DNA of 28,542 bases, taken from assembly GCA_900550545.1 (NCBI GenBank), contig URSS01000033.1:1-28542 (forward strand), read 5' to 3'. Source of the stretch: an uncultured Lachnobacterium sp. (GTDB lineage: Bacteria; Bacillota; Clostridia; Lachnospirales; Lachnospiraceae). Both the position numbers and the translations under genes were made by a program. The notes beneath the pieces were generated by a model, which saw only the letters and a program-made list of their open reading frames with translations, searched no databases and was not told where the DNA came from. The stretch's first letter is position 1, and each line of letters starts with the position of its first letter. This document shows positions 25,412-28,542 of this stretch, piece after piece.

Positions 25412-25777
25412 ATGAAAACATATGAGAAACCATTAGTAATGGTTAATAATGATTTGGCAGAAGGCGTATATGCAGCTAGTGGTGCAAGTGCAGTTGGTAA
25501 TGGCACATATTCATTGAAAGAAGTTGCTGCGTGGTCGCAGAATAAGCAGTATGATGTCGATTTTACAAATACATCATCTGAGGAAGTAGATTCTGTTACA
25601 GTTGTGATGACAATACATGGAGATGTATATTCTATCACAGGAAATATAAGTGCAACAATTACAGGAAATACGGTTACTGTAACATATAACAATCATGGAA
25701 ATGGATTGAAACCAAACGAGACCATAAGTAAGGTTTATTTACTGGCTCAGGGAAATGGAGATTTCTATTTAGAGTAA
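25412..25777 (+). CDS. Small beta-rich protein with conserved EGVYAASG leader, copy 2
   Basis: 121 residues, 23 bases after copy 1 and presumably on the same transcript. The leader, MKTYEKPLVMVNNDLAEGVY followed by AASG, is nearly identical at the key positions. The core differs and has no cysteine: QYDVDFTNTSSEEVDSVTV, then TGNTVTVTYNNHGNGLKPNE and ISKVYLLAQGNGDF. That order (N/DxxNT...V.....GNTVTVT....N..L.PNE) resembles CBM2-like modules and aligns loosely with copy 1. AGAGG precedes the ATG. The leader being more conserved than the cores argues that it is a recognition element. Function unknown. Confidence 0.75.
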   Translation: MKTYEKPLVMVNNDLAEGVYAASGASAVGNGTYSLKEVAAWSQNKQYDVDFTNTSSEEVDSVTVVMTIHGDVYSITGNISATITGNTVTVTYNNHGNGLKPNETISKVYLLAQGNGDFYLE

Positions 25778-25794
25778 TGATGGTTATTAAATAG

Positions 25795-25815
25795 GCGAAT
25801 GCATTAAGCATTCGC
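25795..25815 (+). terminator. Stem-loop after the leader-protein pair
   Basis: A perfect 8-bp stem, GCGAATGC/GCATTCGC, with loop ATTAA. The T-run comes only 13 bases later, so termination is uncertain. Confidence 0.45.
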
Positions 25816-25853
25816 GCGTGTGTGAAACTTTTTCTGTAAATAGCTAATAACAG

Positions 25854-25895
25854 CAAGGTCTTCTATGGTAAAATATAAATCATAGGAGGCCTTTT
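25854..25895 (+). terminator. Second stem-loop, overlapping the ribosome binding site of the next gene
   Basis: AAGGTCTTCTATGG pairs with the CATAGGAGGCCTT side (wobbles included) around an AT-rich loop and runs into TTTT. The 3' arm contains the AGGAGG of the following broken gene, so it could act as a terminator or sequester that ribosome binding site. Confidence 0.5.
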
Positions 25896-25898
25896 ATT

Positions 25899-27122
25899 AT
25901 GGCAAGAAGAGAGATGTTGCAGAGGTTCCGGATGAGTTTGATGCATCAAATATGGAAATCAAGGATTCCAACGGCAGCACACTCGGTGTTACTTCCATCA
26001 AGAAGGATAGAAAAAACGGATACTATGTTGCACTGTCTTCTAATATGGTAGATGGAAAGTACACATTGACCATGCATCTGAACGGCAAAAAATATGTAAA
26101 AGGTTTTACATATGACAGCAAGATCCTGAGTGAGATCAAGGCACAGGCTGCAAAAATGATTGCAGAAAGCACAGAAAACGAGGTTGTGGCTTCCGTCAGT
26201 GCGTTGGAAACACCGGTTCTTTTCGAGGATGCATTAGTAGATTTTCTGGACGCAAAATTCAAGAATGATGATTATGAGGTTGTCTATCAGAACTTACTGA
26301 GCCGTACAGATAACAAAGCAACGGCAAAAATGGGTATTAATTTATATTATTATAATGAGGATACGCAGACAAATACCTGTTATGAGTCGCTGTGTGATGT
26401 AACTTTTTCATGTACGGGAGATAAGTTTATTATTTCCTTTCCGGAAATAGCGGGTGTATTGAAAAATTCAGTTGTCATAAAAAGTAAAAGAGACTACCAG
26501 TATGCGTGTGTAAAAGAAGATTCCGGTATAGAACTAAAAGATATTGACGACTGGGTTAGCGATAATTGGAATAGTTATTTCGAGATCGGTAATCTTGAAG
26601 CAAATACAACGTATCGTTTGTATTGCGGATGCACGAGAGGGCTCAAAGACAGAATTTAATATGAACACGCTCAGTGCTGGCGCTATGATTTTATTCCCGG
26701 TTGAGGTTGATGATTATGAATTTGGAAATATTGATCCAAAAGGTCTTCATGGAGATATGGAATTCGTATGTGAAGATACCGAGTTAAATGAATCCCTGTA
26801 TGACGAAGAGTAGGATGAAGTGAGAAAATGTCCAAGAATTACATTTACGGTTCCATCAGGGTTAGCGACTGGAAATTATACAGTAAAAATTAATTATCGT
26901 TATGTATGCAATGCCATAGATGAGAATGGAAAGTGGACGAACAATATAATTGCTCGGAGTAAGCCGATCACTTATACAATCCATTTTTCTGTCAGGGGAG
27001 TTTTTTACAACCCCATCTGTTGTGCAACGAAATGTAAATTTAATTTTTGCAATTGGGTATTTTATCGGGCAGCAAAATTTGGCTATGTTCATAAATTGAG
27101 CGGATACGTTCATATAATTTAG
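25899..27122 (+). pseudogene. Frameshifted gene of unknown function (disrupted surface-type protein)
   Basis: ATG 25899 has an ideal AGGAGG but its frame soon stops. Skipping one GA in the AGAGAGA tract (about 25908-25914) restores MARRDVAEVPDEFDASNMEI, joining the open frame 25952-26659 (NGYYVALSSNMVDGKYTLTM, YDSKILSEIKAQAAKMI). A second shift of one base near 26630-26645 leads from YCGCTR into EGSKTEFNMNTLSAGAMILF in another frame, which meets TAG at 26811-26813 and stays open beyond it (ITFTVPSGLATGNYTVKINY). The pieces read as one protein with beta-strand-rich, Ig-like segments. The family is not recognised. The region after about 26990 may be non-homologous filler. At least three lesions make this a decaying gene, unless sequencing errors are involved. 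Confidence 0.6.
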
Positions 27123-27343
27123 AATTTAGATTGCTCATATATGCTATGAAAGTAGGGGAAGGGTATAGGGCAGACTTTTTCAAATCTGTCCCCTTTCGAG
27201 TCTTTCAATCTCCTGCTTTCTGCTATAGTTAAGCCAACTTATCGAAAGATTGTTAGTTTTATGACATGAAAGACGGGCTCTGGAATTCAGTGTGTCAGTT
27301 TAAATTCCACCGGGCAGATGAGGAAACGAAATAGAATTTATTG
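27123..27343. other. Intergenic stretch without a gene
   Basis: No credible gene. A weak hairpin at about 27165-27195 (GGGCAGA against TCTGTCCC with one bulge) followed by CTTTC may end the upstream transcript. Together with 27344-27617 it forms a 495-bp non-coding gap. Confidence 0.4.
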
Positions 27344-27372
27344 TTGACAGATAGTTATATCTAGGTTATTCT
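27344..27372 (+). promoter_or_regulatory. Promoter-like sequence with dyad spacer, no obvious gene
   Basis: TTGACA (27344-27349), 17 bp, TATTCT (27367-27372). The spacer starts with AGATA-GTTA-TATCT (27349-27362), a dyad placed like a repressor operator. Its transcript would run antisense to the peptide remnant below and reach the Rpn-like gene after about 240 bases. Confidence 0.45.
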
Positions 27373-27470
27373 ATATCCACAAACTCAAATAATTCATATT
27401 CGATGTCACGTTTTACATCGGTGCAAATCATCCAGAGTGTAGTTTTCATGCACTCACAATACCATGAGTT
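27366..27470 (-). pseudogene. Short minus-strand coding remnant
   Basis: 34 codons are open between stops. An ATG at 27449 gives 27 residues beginning MKTTLWMICTDVKRD and ending FVDIE; six of the seven codons before it read SWYCEC. The composition (Trp, Cys, Tyr, acidic end) looks like a real protein C-terminus rather than random sequence, but no ribosome binding site or family is apparent. Probably the tail of a deleted gene. Confidence 0.3.
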
Positions 27471-27509
27471 TTAATTGAATATTAGGGAAGGCAGTGGCGT
27501 GAATGTATA

Positions 27510-27537
27510 TTGCGAAATTCATGGCGTATGCTATAAT
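27510..27537 (+). promoter_or_regulatory. Promoter of the Rpn-like gene
   Basis: TTGCGA (27510-27515), 16-bp spacer, TATAAT (27532-27537), leaving a leader of about 75 bases before ATG 27618. Confidence 0.55.
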
Positions 27538-27617
27538 ATGATTACAAAGCGGATCTGACTTTCCCAGTATAAATAGAAAATTTCATTTACACATATGGGG
27601 AAAGTGAGGAAAACTGT

Positions 27618-28448
27618 ATGATCAATAAGAAGTACAAGGATCGGTTGTTTTGTCTGCTGTTTGGAAATGAAGAGTATAAGGATAATATATTATCATTGTA
27701 TAATGCGTTATGCAATACTTCCTATACGAACACGGACGACATCCAGATCTATACGATCGAGGATGTTATCTATATAAAAATGAAGAATGATGTTTCAATC
27801 CTTCTTGATAGTTTTTTGTATTTATGGGAGCAGCAAAGCACATTTAATCCGAATATGCCGATCAGGGGCTTGTTGTACTTTGGAAAGATGTATGACAAAT
27901 ATATAACAGAGAACCATCTTAATATTTATGGGAAGATGCTTATAAAATTGCCAACTCCTAAGTATACCGTATTGTATAATGGAATGGATGAGCAGCCTGC
28001 ATTTATGCAATTAAGGCTTTCGGATTCTTTTATTAATCCAGATACCAGCGGAGACTTTGAGTGGACAGCAAATATGATCAATCTTAATGACGGTAAGAAT
28101 GATGATTTGCTAGATAAGTGTCAGCCGTTGAAAGAGTATATGATATTGATCAATGAGATCCGCAAAAACAGTGTAAGCATGGGTTTTGAAGATGCTGTTG
28201 ATACGGCGGTAACTGATTGTATCGAGCACAATGTTTTGAAAAGTTTTTTACTCAAGCACAGAGCGGAGGTGTTGGACGTGTGTATTACAGAATATAATGA
28301 AAAATCATTTGTTGATGGCATACGTGAGGAAGGACAAAATCTTCTTGCAACAGTGGTTTTGCGTCTGCGAAATGGAGAAACTCCGGAGCAGATTCTGGCA
28401 AGTGGCGTAGACGCCAAAACGATTGAGCTAGCAGAAACAATTAAGTAA
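27618..28448 (+). CDS. Rpn family PD-(D/E)XK nuclease (recombination-promoting nuclease/putative transposase)
   Basis: 276 residues. The N-terminal nuclease core has the family pattern: YKDRLFCLLFGNEE and LSLYNALCNTSY, the strand VIYIKMKNDVSILLD with conserved Asp, and LYLWEQQSTFNPNMPIRGLLYFGKMYDKY, where E-x-Q and the STxNPNMPxR stretch are diagnostic. The C-terminal half is helical and ends in a short motif (RLRNGETPEQILAS) common in these proteins. Rpn proteins are DNA endonucleases that promote RecA-independent recombination, are often multicopy in Lachnospiraceae, and can spread horizontally. The start follows GGGGAAAGTGAGG. It appears full length. Confidence 0.85.
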   Translation: MINKKYKDRLFCLLFGNEEYKDNILSLYNALCNTSYTNTDDIQIYTIEDVIYIKMKNDVSILLDSFLYLWEQQSTFNPNMPIRGLLYFGKMYDKYITENHLNIYGKMLIKLPTPKYTVLYNGMDEQPAFMQLRLSDSFINPDTSGDFEWTANMINLNDGKNDDLLDKCQPLKEYMILINEIRKNSVSMGFEDAVDTAVTDCIEHNVLKSFLLKHRAEVLDVCITEYNEKSFVDGIREEGQNLLATVVLRLRNGETPEQILASGVDAKTIELAETIK

Positions 28449-28468
28449 AAATTAAGAAAAAAGGCATA

Positions 28469-28497
28469 AAACAAGGTCGAAAGAGACGAGACCGTTT
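28469..28497 (+). terminator. Weak stem-loop after the Rpn-like gene
   Basis: AAAC-(AA)-GGTC pairs with GACCGTTT with a two-base bulge. Only a loose T-rich tail follows, so this is a tentative terminator. Confidence 0.3.
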
Positions 28498-28542
28498 CAA
28501 GTTTTGTGTAAACGTTAAAAACTGATATAAGATTTGTGAATA

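Overview
This 28.5 kb window looks like a chromosomal segment of a spore-forming, anaerobic Lachnospiraceae bacterium, probably close to Roseburia or Agathobacter. The genus is inference. The grounds are the low-to-moderate GC content, strong AGGAGG-type ribosome binding sites, an alpha/beta-type small acid-soluble spore protein, a SpoIID-type protein, a VanR/VanS-like pair, SLH/SH3 cell-wall proteins, an Rpn-type nuclease and a GH2 beta-mannosidase. There are no rRNA or tRNA genes, CRISPR arrays or complete insertion sequences.

Layout. (1) 1-3.8 kb: an AT-rich SpoIID-domain protein without a signal peptide, a small lipoprotein, a secreted GLUG-repeat protein behind a promoter of MerR type, and the C-terminal stump of a DUF805-like gene. 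(2) 3.8-6.7 kb: a VanR/VanS-like two-component system followed by a membrane-anchored C39-like cysteine peptidase, whose promoter carries tandem 11-bp repeats. (3) 6.7-7.5 kb: a YoaK/DUF1275 membrane protein, then a 476-bp gap holding a large inverted-repeat element. (4) 7.9-13.3 kb: a phosphate block of pstB, phoU, a Na+/phosphate cotransporter fused to a PhoU domain, and a PhoB/PhoR pair. TTTACA repeats spaced at about 11 and 23 bp precede pstB and the cotransporter. The pstSCA permease genes are not in the window. (5) 13.5-16.6 kb: tandem paralogues with SH3, SLH-like and ricin-like domains. (6) 16.8-20.2 kb: a DUF815 AAA+ ATPase and an ABC-F ATPase, probably one operon. (7) 20.2-21.8 kb: direct repeats, a 240-bp nested palindromic element, a minus-strand PD-(D/E)XK-like protein whose best start codon would be ATA, and a minus-strand spore protein gene. 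(8) 22.1-24.7 kb: beta-mannosidase. (9) 24.8-25.8 kb: two small beta-rich proteins sharing a conserved 24-residue N-terminal leader, behind a perfect consensus promoter. (10) 25.9-28.5 kb: a degraded gene with frameshifts, a mostly non-coding stretch, and an Rpn-family nuclease.

The best candidate for something undescribed is the leader-sharing pair at 24981-25777: same leader, different cores, and no classical signal peptide. Next come the two long palindromic elements at about 7565-7833 and 20318-20557, which look like MITE-like or structured-RNA repeats. All assignments come from reading the sequence; no database search was run.
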